From Atriophallophorus winterbourni (taxonomy: Eukaryota > Platyhelminthes > Trematoda > Plagiorchiida > Microphallidae): 64,000 bases of DNA. Where the stretch lies: contig JACCGJ010003421.1 of assembly GCA_013407085.1 (NCBI GenBank), positions 62,001-126,000 of the forward strand, given 5' to 3'. The notes under the pieces were generated by a model. It saw only the letters and a list, made by a program, of their open reading frames with translations. It searched no databases and was not told the origin of the DNA. Below, piece after piece: positions 33,400 through 44,935 of this stretch (the stretch's first letter is position 1; each line of letters starts with the position of its first letter). The position numbers were made by a program, and so were the translations under genes.

Positions 33400-33900
33400 A
33401 ACAAATGGTGATCTACCTAATTTTTTATCGCAATGAAGAGGAGTACTCGTAGAATTTCGTCCAGACCCTAAATGAAATTTGCAAAGGTACTGCGAGATAA
33501 GAGTTCTTCCGGAAAACTGTTCCAGAAATGTACCACTATAAGGCCGAGAAATATTGTCAAAATATTCTAGGCGACATCGCTTTTTAACAAGGTTAAGTGA
33601 AAGACTGCTGTGGCCAGTTTCTGTCAGATGTATGAGTTCTAACACGGTGGCGATTATTTTTTGGGGTATAAAATAGGAGGTTGCCCGTGGATAGATTAGT
33701 ATATATATTTTCATCTTTGTCAAGCTTATATGTTTAAGTGCTCTGCATGTCCAGTTGATATGAAAATGATGGAGCGCATGTAAATGTAACAGAAAAGATA
33801 AAATACTACAAATACAAAACAATACTTTTCACGTTCGGAATAAAATACACTGATATTTTTCCGGTTTTTCCTTATGAAAAATTGGTTAACTATTTTCTAC
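33400..33900 (-). pseudogene. CR1 LINE C-terminal fragment
   Basis: The blocks LSLNLVKKRCRLEY and, after a frameshift, FWNSFPEELLSRSTFANF are the family's C-terminal 'WNSLPEE' region. The fragment belongs to a CR1 lineage different from that at 31.7 kb. The stretch 33901-34203 holds nothing recognisable. Confidence 0.6.
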
Positions 33901-35667
33901 AGGTAGTGCTTCAGTTACAGAAATAAATTCAGTTAATGGTCGGAGTATTGATTCAAAACAGGTTTAGAAAGTACTATTTCCAAAACATTAGCTACCATTT
34001 AGTTAGAATTCTTCCATGTTTCGTGCGGAAGGTGGCGTCTTTGAAATCGGTTAATAGTGTTGTAAATAACTGAGGAAATACAACTTTACCACAGAACATT
34101 ATTCAATCTTCATCGGTATTTGAACATGATTCACAAACCCTATAGGTGCTGAATTTGTGTTCCTTCTGTTTTGTCTATTCCTTTTTGAGAACAAGTCTGT
34201 CGTGTGTGGTTGCTTTTGATTTGTATGATGCTACCACCTTTTGATCTCCCATTTGGTTGCATTTATTATCCACTCTCTTTAACTATATCTAGAATGAATT
34301 TTTTAACTCATGCGTTAGTTGAAGCATCTCTAAACCACGTGCAATATAAACTAATTGCTGGTGACTTCAAAATACCAAAGTTAAACTGGCACGATCCTAC
34401 ACATCACAGTTGCTATGCACTTTTTATCAGAACGCTCGACTTACTAGGATATAAAAAATTTGTTGATAAAACTACTTGAAATGACAATATCCTAGACTTG
34501 GTCTTCACACTTAACCTGTCCCCAGCTAACCTGGAGGTAATTTCATCGGTGACATTAAAATATTATCTTTTCAAATATATTTCATTATCAAATATTGTAA
34601 TTCATCCGTAGCTGAAAGAATCATCAGTTCCCCTGATGCAATCACTAAAGAATTTCTTCTACACTTTAAATCTACCTGGGACAAGTCAAACTACTTTTAT
34701 ACTTCTAGTTAACTTCCCTTGCCTTGTATATTGAATATTTGATTATAAACCTGAGTGCAATAAGTAAATTCTGTCAGCAAACAGCTGTCAGCATCGAACT
34801 GACGTGACAAGCATACCTCTAACCATATGCAAAATGGGTGACAAGATTTTCAACCTTTCTTGCTAAACTTATTCAACGGATCTATCAAATCTGGTACCTT
34901 TCTAGAATGGAAAAATTCAATTGTTATACCCAGATACAAATCTGTCTCGAAACACTAATCAATTAACTGCTGACCAGTGCACCATGCAATCAAGATTATT
35001 CGAAAAAAATTGTAAAGAAAGCCATACTAGAATACCTTACACGTAGTATCTTTTATAAGGCACAGCACGGCTTCCTTAATAAAAGATTCTGCATCACTCA
35101 CCAGTTAGCACACTTCGACCTCATCACCAGCTCAAGTGAAAATGCTTTAGAAGTCATAGTTCTTTTCCTTGACATAATTAAAGCTTCCAAAACGGTACCA
35201 CATAAACTCTTATTATCAAAGCTAAGTTCATTTGGTATAGGTAGGAATCTTCTCTTAGCTGACCTCTTTCCTCACAGATCACAAAAACTGCGTTGAGGAC
35301 AATGGTCACAGATCGCGCATCCTGCCGATTTCAAGTTGCATAATACAAGGCAGTGTTTTAGGTCCATCACTTTTTCTTCAATATATATGAACAATATGAA
35401 TACTGACGTGTCTGATGGTGAACTATTCTTATTTGCAGACAGACTTTGGAAAAAATAATGGTCTCTAATTCTCTGTAGACAAATCTAAGTTCATGTCTTT
35501 AAGATTACGCTGCTTAATCCCCTGTGACACACTTACATTAAATGGCTCGACCATTACTCCTTCTGCAGAAGTTAGGGATCTCGGATTTAGGTATTCCTCT
35601 TCTCTGAACTTTAATGAGCAAGCAAGACATCTCCTCACGAGAGCACGACAAAACTTCGGTTTCATAA

Positions 35668-37410
35668 TCATCATCATCAAAGACAGCAGTACACCGGTAG
35701 CACGTACCGAATGCTTAACTGCCATACAACCATGAAAAAGTAAAATCCTGAAAGATGGGGAAGGGTGAGACTTAAATTGCTACGGCTTCTATAGAAGAGT
35801 AAGCACAAACAAACTGGGAAGAGGTGCCTACACCTCGAATGGAACATGCATTCAAACAAGTTTCGTGAACGAGTAGAGCAACATCAGCACGGCAGCTTCC
35901 TTGCGGCTTTCACTGTCATGCATCATAACAAGCTTTTCTCGTCACTCCGCTTGACAACATACAAGGTTATGCAAACACTCCAAGAAGATGCTTAGTGCAA
36001 GACCGCCATTGAACACGGTTTCGGGACATATCCTGAAGCGTAACTAACCATTGCGATATATGATCGCGGGGACACCAGCCTGGAAGACGCGCTGCGCCTA
36101 CTTTGGAAAGGTTACTAGTAAGAATTTTTAGCTGCCTATGCCATGTGACGGTTTGGCCACCCCGAGATTTACGCCAATCAGGATGTGGCGTCGCAAAAAG
36201 AATCTGTTTCGGAAGTCGGTGGTCCGGCATCCGTAAAACGTGACCCAACCAGCGTAACCTATGCAGGTTGATCTGCTTCTCTATATCGACATTACTACCA
36301 AACAACTTATTTCGGAGAGCATCAGTGCGCATACGATTGTAACAGCTAACTCCTAGAATGCTGCGGAGACACCGGTTGTCAAATACTTGGAGACGCTGAA
36401 TGTGTTCTTTACGCAAGGTCCAGGTTTCGCACCCATAGAGTAACACAGCCCGCACTGTCGCTTTATAGACTCTACCCTTGAGTAGCAGAGACAGTCCTTT
36501 CTGACGCCAGAGGTGACCTAGGTTGCGGAATGCTACGGTCGCTTTAGAAATGCGTGCCGAGACCTCGTTATCTAACGATGCATAATTATTGATACAACTA
36601 CCGAGATACGTAAAACGATCCACAATTTCAAGCGCCTGATTGTCAAGTAATAAAGCCTTGTTCGATAAGTCGATGTCCTGCAGAAGAACACTGCACTTAG
36701 AGGGCGCAAAACGCATTCCAAATGCGGGCACAATACTAGATAGCTTGTTCAGTATCGCCTGTGCATCTGTGTATGAGTCGAAGAGCAGAACTATGTCATC
36801 AGCATAATCCAAGTCGAGAAGCTTGACGCCTGGCATTATGTGAACTCCGAAGGCTGGAGCACCGTCGCTGCATAATTCCATGATAGCATCAATTACGAAA
36901 TTGAACAAAAACGGAGAAATCGGACATCCTTGTCGGACGCCACTTGTAGTGTTGAATTTGGGAGAAAGTTCGTTGTAAACCTTAACGCATCCGGATGTAT
37001 GAGCATAAAGTGCGCGTAGTATGTTGACATACTTATGCGGAACGCCTTTGCACAGCAAGGTCTTAAACAGGACATTTCGATCGACTGAATCAAATGCTCC
37101 TTTGAAGTCTAAAAAGATGGCTATTGTCGGCTGTCGATAGGTGTGCCGCAGTTCTAATATCCGTCGAAGAGTAAAAATGTGGTCGACACAGCCTCTGCCA
37201 GGCCGGAAGCCAGCTTGCTGCTCACGGATCTGTGATTCCCTATGCGATGTTAATCTTCGAAGACATATGGACGCTAATAATCTCGTAATGATGGGAGTGA
37301 GACTTATCCCACGGTGATTAGAGCATGAGCTTCGCACACCTTTTTTAAATATAGGTATGATAACTGATTCGCCCCAACTCGGAGGGACGGATTCTGACAT
37401 CCACACTATT
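35668..37410 (-). mobile_element. 5'-truncated RTE LINE (RTE-2) inserted in a CR1
   Basis: The minus-strand element runs from 37410 (no endonuclease, truncated inside the RT) to a (GAT)n tail at 35666-35680. The flanks GGTTTCATAA (35658-35667) and GGTTTAATTA (37411-37420) look like a 10-bp target duplication with two changes. Its 3' UTR is found again at 14.4, 15.0, 29.3 and 50.5 kb, so the family was active repeatedly. Confidence 0.85.
35967..37406 (-). pseudogene. RTE-2 reverse transcriptase, long intact 3' part
   Basis: An uninterrupted frame of 479 codons: SVIIPIFKKGVRSSCSNHRG, IREQQAGFRPGRGCVDHIFT, IAIFLDFKGAFDSVDR, TSGVRQGCPISPFLFNFVID and LDYADDIVLLFD (YADD active site). It continues with [40 protein letters not shown] and a QWRSCTKHLL end. 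RTE proteins also need an N-terminal endonuclease, absent here, so the copy is dead on arrival though its RT frame is undamaged, suggesting a recent insertion. The first methionine is probably internal to the original protein. Confidence 0.9.
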
Positions 37411-39195
37411 GGTTTAATTACCCATAAATTCCTCTAACGTGAAAGTAAAATTGCACTATAAAAAATGAAGGTCCTGCCAATTCTTGATTATTGTAATATC
37501 ATATATTCCCACATGGGGAGGCGTGATTCTTTTCTCTTAGAGAGACTTCAACGTAATTTCACCAAAATAACTTTGGGTTATTCTAACCCTTTGCCTTATC
37601 ATGGAAGGTGTAATTTGCTGAGTGTCGAACCACTATGGCTTCGCAGAATTCGTCTGAATCTGCTTCTTTTCATCATTACTCAACAGCGAGTTAAGCTTCA
37701 GTCTGGCATGCGCTTTCGCGATTATATTCAATATGATCTGCGTAATCGAACAAGGCTATTGAATATCCCTTTCTCTCGCGCTAAAGTTAGACGTAACTTC
37801 TTCTTAATTAGATATGCACAACTTTGGAATTCTCTTCCTCTTCATTTCCGTATATGCACTCTACAGGAAAATTTAAAACGCTTGTAGAAACTCTTACCGT
37901 TCACTCACTATCCCAAATCCTTAAGATAAACTCTTCTCTAGATATTCTATACTCTCATGGGATCCCAGGTTTCTAATTCCACATCTTTCTCCACACATTA
38001 GTATATCATGATGTCTTATGGTATTCTCTGAATAACTGGCCATTCAAGTGTCAGGTTACCGGACCCTTAGATATCTTGTTACACATCTTCATCGTAACCG
38101 TGCGTTTTATAATCATTTTTACCATATAACCATATCCTTAACCGTTATCTGCTTATATATCTGCATATATTAGTATATCATGAGGTCAGATAGTATTCTC
38201 TGGATAACTGGCCATTCAAGTGTCAGGTTACCGGACCCTAGAAATGCTTTTACACAAATTAATCTCAACATTGCCTTCGATAACATTTTCTATACACCAT
38301 TATGTATATAACTGTCTTTTATTTCTCACAAGGCCTAGAAATGTCTCATTTTTTATCTTAACGTGCAAAATATTAAAAATCTACCAAAAAAATGAAAAAA
38401 ACGTAAAAAAAACTAAAAAAAAAACATTATGTTTTTTTTAAATGTACATTCTTATTTCTTAAATGATGTACTATTTTACTTTGATGACCTCTCACCGTGC
38501 TGGTGAAGAGAAAATCTTTCATTATATTCCAGTGTCTTCGAATAACGAACCATCACTGTAATTGGCTCGAAATCTATCCGCCCGAGATTTGTTCCGTATG
38601 CGATTCATTCTCCTGCAGATAACGAAAATCCGGCTGGTGAACACATTTTGGTTCGATTGGTCGACAATTCTTCAAGAGTATTGGAGCACAGCACCCTACT
38701 GCTTCCTCCCTGCTATTAGCCACACCCTCTCTCATCCCCCACAATTTCTTAGATTTTCTTATTCCGATGGATTTATGTTCCCTTTTCAATCTTCTTATTC
38801 AAACTTTCCGTAAAAACATGAATTTATTCATATATAATTTATTTATCAATTTTTTATGACAACTTCATTACAATTCGCACCACTTTTTCCATAATTACCT
38901 TCCATTTCTGTTCTCCATTTGTTTCTTGCATCCTTGCCATTCGTAAATCTTGACATAATTTAAATGAAATTTTATTTCTATTAGACGTTGATAATTTTTT
39001 TCTTACCTACTGTATATTAATTTCCCTTATTGAACGAAAAAAAATGTTTGAAAATCCCGCTCACTTCGGTCATTTGCACTGTACTATTTTTTTGCTGTTC
39101 AAATTTTGATAAACTGATCATGTATTGCATGCCTTGGATATCCAAGAATATATATATTATTATTATTATTACATACAACAACTGAGAGATAAATC

Positions 39196-39825
39196 CTTCC
39201 TAATATTAAGCCCATTCAAATGATCGACTGCACATGTTATCTTGAGTTAAGATATTCTGAATCGCTTACATTGAACGAGCTTATACATCACGTGATCTCG
39301 AAGGCGAAGCAGAGTGTAAATATGAGTCATAAGTTTTTCACTCTCCCACACTGCAAGTTAGAACTTCATAAACGTTTAACTATATATCTCTTTGATTACA
39401 GCAAAATTATATATATCAGCATAAACAAAAAACCGATAGTGTCGTAATGGAGTAAGAACAACGCACTTTTACCAAATCTATAATGGAGAATATCTCGAAT
39501 CAATCAGATAGAGAAAGGTGTAAGAAACTCATGTTAGAACCATGAAGGTTCGTTGAATTAGACAAAATTATACTGTTTTTTAGAATATTATTTTCTGATA
39601 ATATGGGTATAAATGCGATTATTCGTTTCCATGGAATAACAGCTCACATGTTGAATTTCTGTACAAATGATTGATTGCCGTTTACCTTTATTATTTTAAG
39701 AACGTAAAAATCCCCTTTTGAATATGACCTCTAAAATTTATTAAAGATTGTGAATATTCTGATTTGTTTATACAAATAATTTGTTAAATATTAATCATGC
39801 TTAGCGCGTCTTGGATATCCAAGAG
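39196..39825 (+). pseudogene. CR1 LINE C-terminal fragment and 3' UTR
   Basis: Codes LRYSESLTLNELIHHVISKA, KQSVNMSHKFFT and HKRLTIYLFD, typical of the region after the RT domain. The UTR ends in the same CTTGGATATCCAAG palindrome (39810-39823) as the copy at 39133. A second insertion of the same CR1 subfamily in the same orientation directly follows the first. Confidence 0.65.
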
Positions 39826-40025
39826 TCATTGGCCTCCTTCGGTCGATGATGACCATCAATGTACATCACAATCGCGTGAATTTTCATGTTCTGCAGCTTT
39901 TGGAATGACTAAACAGTCTGATTCGGAAGGAACACTTTCTCCCGCAGCGCTAGCAACGAAAGTTAGATCTCCGTTGTATTGCATCAATTGCACGCTGGCG
40001 GCGTGATCTGCGTTCAGCAGCCAAG
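39826..40025 (-). repeat. 3' UTR of the third LINE family, truncated copy
   Basis: This is about 80% like 40190-40390 by eye (CTCCCGCAGCGCTAGCAACG versus CTCCCGCAGCGCTGGCAACG; GGCGTGATCTGCGTTCAGCA in both). Only the non-coding 3' end is present. Confidence 0.75.
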
Positions 40026-40164
40026 AAATGTGTAGAAAAGTGTGTATAAATGTAATAAATGCTCAACCCCTCTCTCTATCATTAATTTATTAATTGCGCA
40101 TTGAAATTAATCGAAAATTCATTCAGCTTTTTTGTTAAAAAAGAACACCAGGCTCGGATGAATT

Positions 40165-41700
40165 TCTGTGATGTTGTTGTTGTTGTTGTTGGACTGCTTC
40201 GGTCGATGTCGACCATGGATGTACATCTCAATCGAGTGAATGTTCAAGTTTTGCAGTTTTGGAATGACTAAACAGTTCGATTTGGGATGAACAATCTCTC
40301 CCGCAGCGCTGGCAACGAAAGTCAGAACTCGGATGTATTGCATCAGTTGCACGCCGGTGGCGTGATCTGCGTTCAGCAGCCAAGAGCTGTATTTGCTCCT
40401 CCACAGCTTGCAGACTATGCTTTACACAGTGCCTTCAATGTGAGCGGTCAGGAGCAAGTTTTTCCTAACTCGCCGGGTCGATGCTAAGAGCTTTCATATC
40501 TCTTTTACAAACGTCTTCGTACTGCAAGTGAGGTCTGCCCAATAGTCGACTTCCTAGTTGTAACTCACCATAGAGTAGATCATTCGGAATACGACCATTT
40601 TTCATTCTGTAGACATGATCAAGCCAGCGCAGGCGGCTCTGTCGCAATAGGGTGAGCATGCTCTGTAGACCAGCTTTTAAAAGCACTTCAGCGTTAGTCA
40701 CTCTGTCCATTCACGATATGTTCAAGATACGACGGATGCTTCGTATATGGAAAGCATTCAGCTTCCGTTCGTGTCTTGCGTGGGTGGTCCAGGTTCCACT
40801 TCCGTACAGTAATTCATTTAGTACGCACGCGCTGTATACCATCATCTTTATCTTAACATTCAGCTTACGGTTAGTCCAACACGAGAGTTCAAACGGGACA
40901 GAATGACAGCTGCTCTGCCAATTCGCTTATCAATCTCCGTGTCTTGCGAGAGGTTGGTTGAACCAAGATATATGAAATGATGTACTGGCTCAAGCTGACA
41001 GTTTCCAGCAGTGATGATTTGAGGCGATACAGTCCTTCGACTAACTACTTTGGTCTTGCTCATTCTGATTGTTAGCCCGAAGTCTTTGCATGCCGACGAA
41101 AAACAGTTTATTAGTGACTGGAGGTTCTCTTGGGAGTGAGCAATAAAAGCTGCATCGTCGGCAAACAGTAGGTCACGGATTAGCACATTTCGTGCCTTGG
41201 TTTGTCCTCTCAACCGATTCAGGTTAAAATGCTTGTCATCACTCCGCGTGAGTAGGTAAATGCCTTTTGTCCCTGCTGACGTAGTTTAATGCCTTCGTTT
41301 ATTCACTAGAAACAGCGCATAAAAGCATACGCTGTTCCCGACACTTTTCTTGAAGTTGTCTCAGGGAGAATATCATGTCAACGGTTGGTCTTTTCTTTCG
41401 GAAGCCACATTGAGATTCGGAATTTTATTTTATCCGCTAAAACTTGCAGCCGAATTCGTATGACTTTAGCAAACAATTTGCCTACAACATTCAGAAGGGA
41501 GATTCCTCTGTAATTGTTGCAGTCGCCTCTATCTCCTTGATTCTTGAATAGCGTGATGAGCTCTGTGTCTCGCATCTCTTTTGGGACACAATCCTCCTGC
41601 CAGCACTGAAGAAGCAAATGGTGAAGCGGTTGTAATAATGATGCACTACAGCATTTGATAAGCTCAGGTGGAATTCCTTCGTCAGTGATGTAATATTCAT
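40165..41700 (-). pseudogene. Third LINE family: endonuclease-reverse transcriptase relic (RTE-like, 'CFDP2-like')
   Basis: Read leftward: LITLFKNQGDRGDCNNYRGI, SLLNVVGKLFAKVI (41617-41380); then VLIRDLLFADDAAFIAHSQE (FADD active site) and FIYLGSTNLSQDTEIDKRIG (41213-40860); then RLRWLDHVYRMKNGRIPNDL and YEDVCKRDMKALSID (40710-40465). The element ends in a 3' UTR with a (CAA)n tail at 40173-40190. The parts lie in different frames with gaps, so it is non-functional. The family is the one often annotated as 'craniofacial development protein 2-like' in invertebrate genomes. Confidence 0.8.
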
Positions 41701-42839
41701 TGAATATAGGTAAGTTAATCTAACTCACGTGCGCCGGTCTGATTATTGATGGGCGTAAAATGGAGAGCTGTGTCGGTTTTCGCATTCTGCTTTTTGAAAT
41801 CTCAGAATTGTTTTAAAGCGTATATAGCGTATATATACCGTGGTATCTGGTCGCTGAATATTTCTATACACTGTTGCTTGTGTGAATAGGAGTCGGTATA
41901 TTGTTGTGTTCGAAACATTAATAGTGTCTGCGGTAACCATAACGTTGCGTTGCGGCTTTAGTCAGTTTGTGTGGTTGTGGTGTATTGCGTTGTGTGTGTA
42001 GTTGCACTGTGATGAATCTTGAAGTGAAGATATGTTCATATTCATACGGCCAGAGAGATTGTTTTTTGTAGATAGTTAAGTCGTGACCGAAGTTCGTGCA
42101 CTTAAGAGAAATAGTGATTCAGGAATACTTCGAGCAATAGTGTTTCTTTAATTTTGTTAGAAATATATTTCGGTGTTCATACAGCAACTTTTGACTATGC
42201 TGCTGAATTATTTTGGGTCAGAATGATAAATAAGTTTTAAAATTTAGATCATGCAAAGGAGTTCCAGATTTCTGGCGTTGATTCATTTTCATCGATTATT
42301 CATCGATAAATATTGGTTGCAAAATCGGAATACCTGCGAAGCAGTGAACGTACGTCGCATCGCATACGACACAACAAGCATTTATCATGCAATATCGACT
42401 ATCCTTCAATCAATGTTGATTGCAAACGTATAATATGATTATGGTTTAGCGTTTAGACGTTATGATATTCATTTTATTCATTCGGCCAATACAAGAGTTC
42501 ACGCGTAGTTATGGTTATTTCTCACGCACGGCTGGGCCAGCATTAGAGACAGACATTACACTTCAGATTGTACCCATTATTGTTCTCATAATACGAAAAA
42601 CTATATTGCGTTTTTTTTTAAAAATATTGAAAAAAGTTAAGATCGACATTGATTTACAATTAGATTTAATGGAGTCTGAATTATATTATCTCTGCCATAC
42701 AAACAAAATAACAATTCACATCGTGTATGAAAAAGTTTTTTATTTCTAAATATTATTGATTATGTAGTTTACCTTCTGAAAAAATACGGCGGAACGCTTT
42801 AGTGACTGATTACATATTTCTATATAGCACACAAAATTA
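41701..42839. other. No gene recognised
   Basis: AT-rich sequence between retroelement relics. Open frames such as 42462-42749 are low-complexity and lack any domain signature. It could contain degraded LINE leader or gypsy LTR sequence. Confidence 0.5.
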
Positions 42840-44935
42840 GCTCTAATCTCTCGAACGGTAATTTCCAAGTAACGGAAGATTGCTGAATTATTCTCTCAGC
42901 TTGAGCTTGGCGGCATTAAGCCTATCCAACTTTTGGGTCACATGTGCCATTTTCTTGGCAAACGGACGATAAATTAGGCGACATTTCTTCAACTCTGGTT
43001 GAAAAGAATACCCCGAAACACACGGTAAAATCTCGTTGCACTCAATTATTGTGTCTATTTAGAAGAACTCGCAGAATCAGTTGACAAGGTTTCAGCTTAT
43101 TTACTTGTGTCCTTTCTTCCCATTTTTGAACAGCCATGTGCTTGTAATTCACAAATGGACGAGAGATTAAATGAAATCGAAGTTTATATGCAGCAGTCTC
43201 AAGACACCGAAACTCTAAAACCCGTGGAATATTAATCTCACGCTCTAGATATTCATTATGCTTTTCATCATCCTGCCGTTCAAAAAAATGATCTCGATTT
43301 TCCCTGGTATCACAAACAGAACGTTGAAGCCCCGCAAGAGTGCAACAAGAATTGCGCTAACGTTCCGTCAAGCAATCAATCGGGGAACTCTCAAGCTACA
43401 CGGTTAACACGACGGCTGCAGGTGGTGATTCTTCGTAAATTCGTCTATTGTATATTTCCAACACCTCCAGCTACCTGCGTTTCCTTATTAACACTGAAGC
43501 TGATATCAGTGTAGTTCCACCATCACCCAGAGAACGAAAAAGCTCGTGCAACATCATTTGTCTGCAGACTGTCAATAGAAGCGTCATAAAAATCTACGGT
43601 TGCAAATCACTTACACTCGACTCCGGCCTTCAACGCAAATTCCCTTTGAATTTCGTGATTGTTGATGACCAACACCCGTTAATTTGCGCTGAACTTTTTG
43701 TTATTTTTTTGCCCAATGGTTAATCTGAAAATCAGAAAATTGCTGAACAGCATCATTACCATTATTTTTTCCTAGGCAACCCATCATCTCTTTACTCAAG
43801 GGGTATACATTTCACTCCTTCAATCGACTTCAGTTGCTTCACGGTTATCTTAGAAAAATTTATTGAATTGGCATGACTATCGTCCGACTCCATACACAAT
43901 GTGATTCACTCAATTGATACTAAAGGTCTAGCCGTTTCTGAAGGTCCACACCGTTTATCTCCGGGAAAATGGAAGCATCAAAGGCCGAGCTGTAACACAT
44001 GCTTCATTTTGGTATAATTTGCTCTTCCGATAGCTGCTGGTCATCAACTTTTCATTTTGTTACTGAGAAATCTACAGGTGATTGGAGAACATGCAGTGAT
44101 ATTCATGCATTTAATTTTTAAATCAGCCCAGTCCGTTATCCCATCCAACACATCCAAGATATTTTCTTTAATCTGTGTGTTTATACCATGTTTTACAAAA
44201 TTACCCTTTTGGTGCTTATCATCATATCGCTATTGCTAAGTGCGACATCAATCACCTATCCTTTTAATCACTTAAAATTGGTTCGCATGCACTTGTGCCT
44301 ACGTAATGCAACACAGACTCTCCAACGTTTAATAGAACAAGAAGTATGGGGTTTTAATATTTTTGTCTACATTGATCACGTTCGAATAGCCAAGTCAATC
44401 TTTGCTTACTCTTTCATCCAAATTTGGTTAGCGAACTTCCGTACATCTGCTGTCCTTACCAACAATAATGAAGCTTAATTTTAGTCTTCTCTTGTTTGTT
44501 ATTTATCTAAATTTCTCGATTATTAAGATTCCCGCACTACTGCTTATCATCCATTGGCTAACAGTTCAGTTCAAATATTCCATAGAAGATGGAAGCAAAT
44601 TAAACGTCTCAAGATTACCCGAGAAAGTGGGCGAAAAACCTCCTACCTGTAAGTTTTGTATTACGTACATTTTTAAAAAAGACGAAATATTCTGCCGCAG
44701 ATTTGATATACACTTCACCTTTATATTTGAAATGTGATTTCCTCAATCCTCCTGAAATTTTCCTCTTTCCATAATCATTTTTAGTTACGTAATATCGTTT
44801 CTTGTTTGCAATACCAACCCACTCGTCTCTGTGCGTTTTTATACCATGAGAAAATCATTACAACCTCCTTATAATGGTCCACATCAAGTCATCTCACGCC
44901 ACGTTAAAAACTTCGTATTCGAATCACATCCCTTT
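42840..44935 (+). pseudogene. Ty3/gypsy (CsRn1-like) element, heavily decayed and internally deleted
   Basis: Order: Gag remnant (ELGGIKPIQLLGHM, FLQLWLKRIPRNT, then FPWYHKQN where the other copy has CWYHKRYG); protease remnant at 43480 (RFLINTEADISVVPPS, with the active-site DTGA reading NTEA); a short RT piece at 44270 (MHLCLRNATQTLQRLI, then FVYIDHVRIAKS); and the integrase C-terminal end at 44850 (LQPPYNGPHQVISRH). Most of pol is missing and stops are frequent. It is a much older copy of the family seen at 57.5-61.7 kb. Confidence 0.7.

Larger units (their letters stand above)
34204..39175 (+). mobile_element. CR1-clade LINE split by a nested RTE insertion
   Basis: Left part 34204-35667: end of the endonuclease (LIAGDFKIPKLNWHDPTHHS, then NILDLVFTLNLSPANLEV) and a broken RT (FYKAQHGFLNKRFCITHQLA; LFLDIIKASKTVPHKLLLSK; ELFLFAD). 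Right part 37411-39175: C-terminus MKVLPILDYCNIIYSHMGRR, ERLQRNFTKITLGY and LWNSLPLHFRICTLQENLKR, then a long AT-rich 3' UTR ending in CTTGGATATCCAAG and (ATT)n. The parts join across the RTE at 35668-37410. An open frame at 38562-38813 within the UTR is not conserved and may be a further small insertion. Confidence 0.8.

Noticed and set aside
40173..40190. Short TTG repeats considered as a CRISPR-like or minisatellite array
   Set aside because: It is the simple tail of a LINE copy; no spacers.
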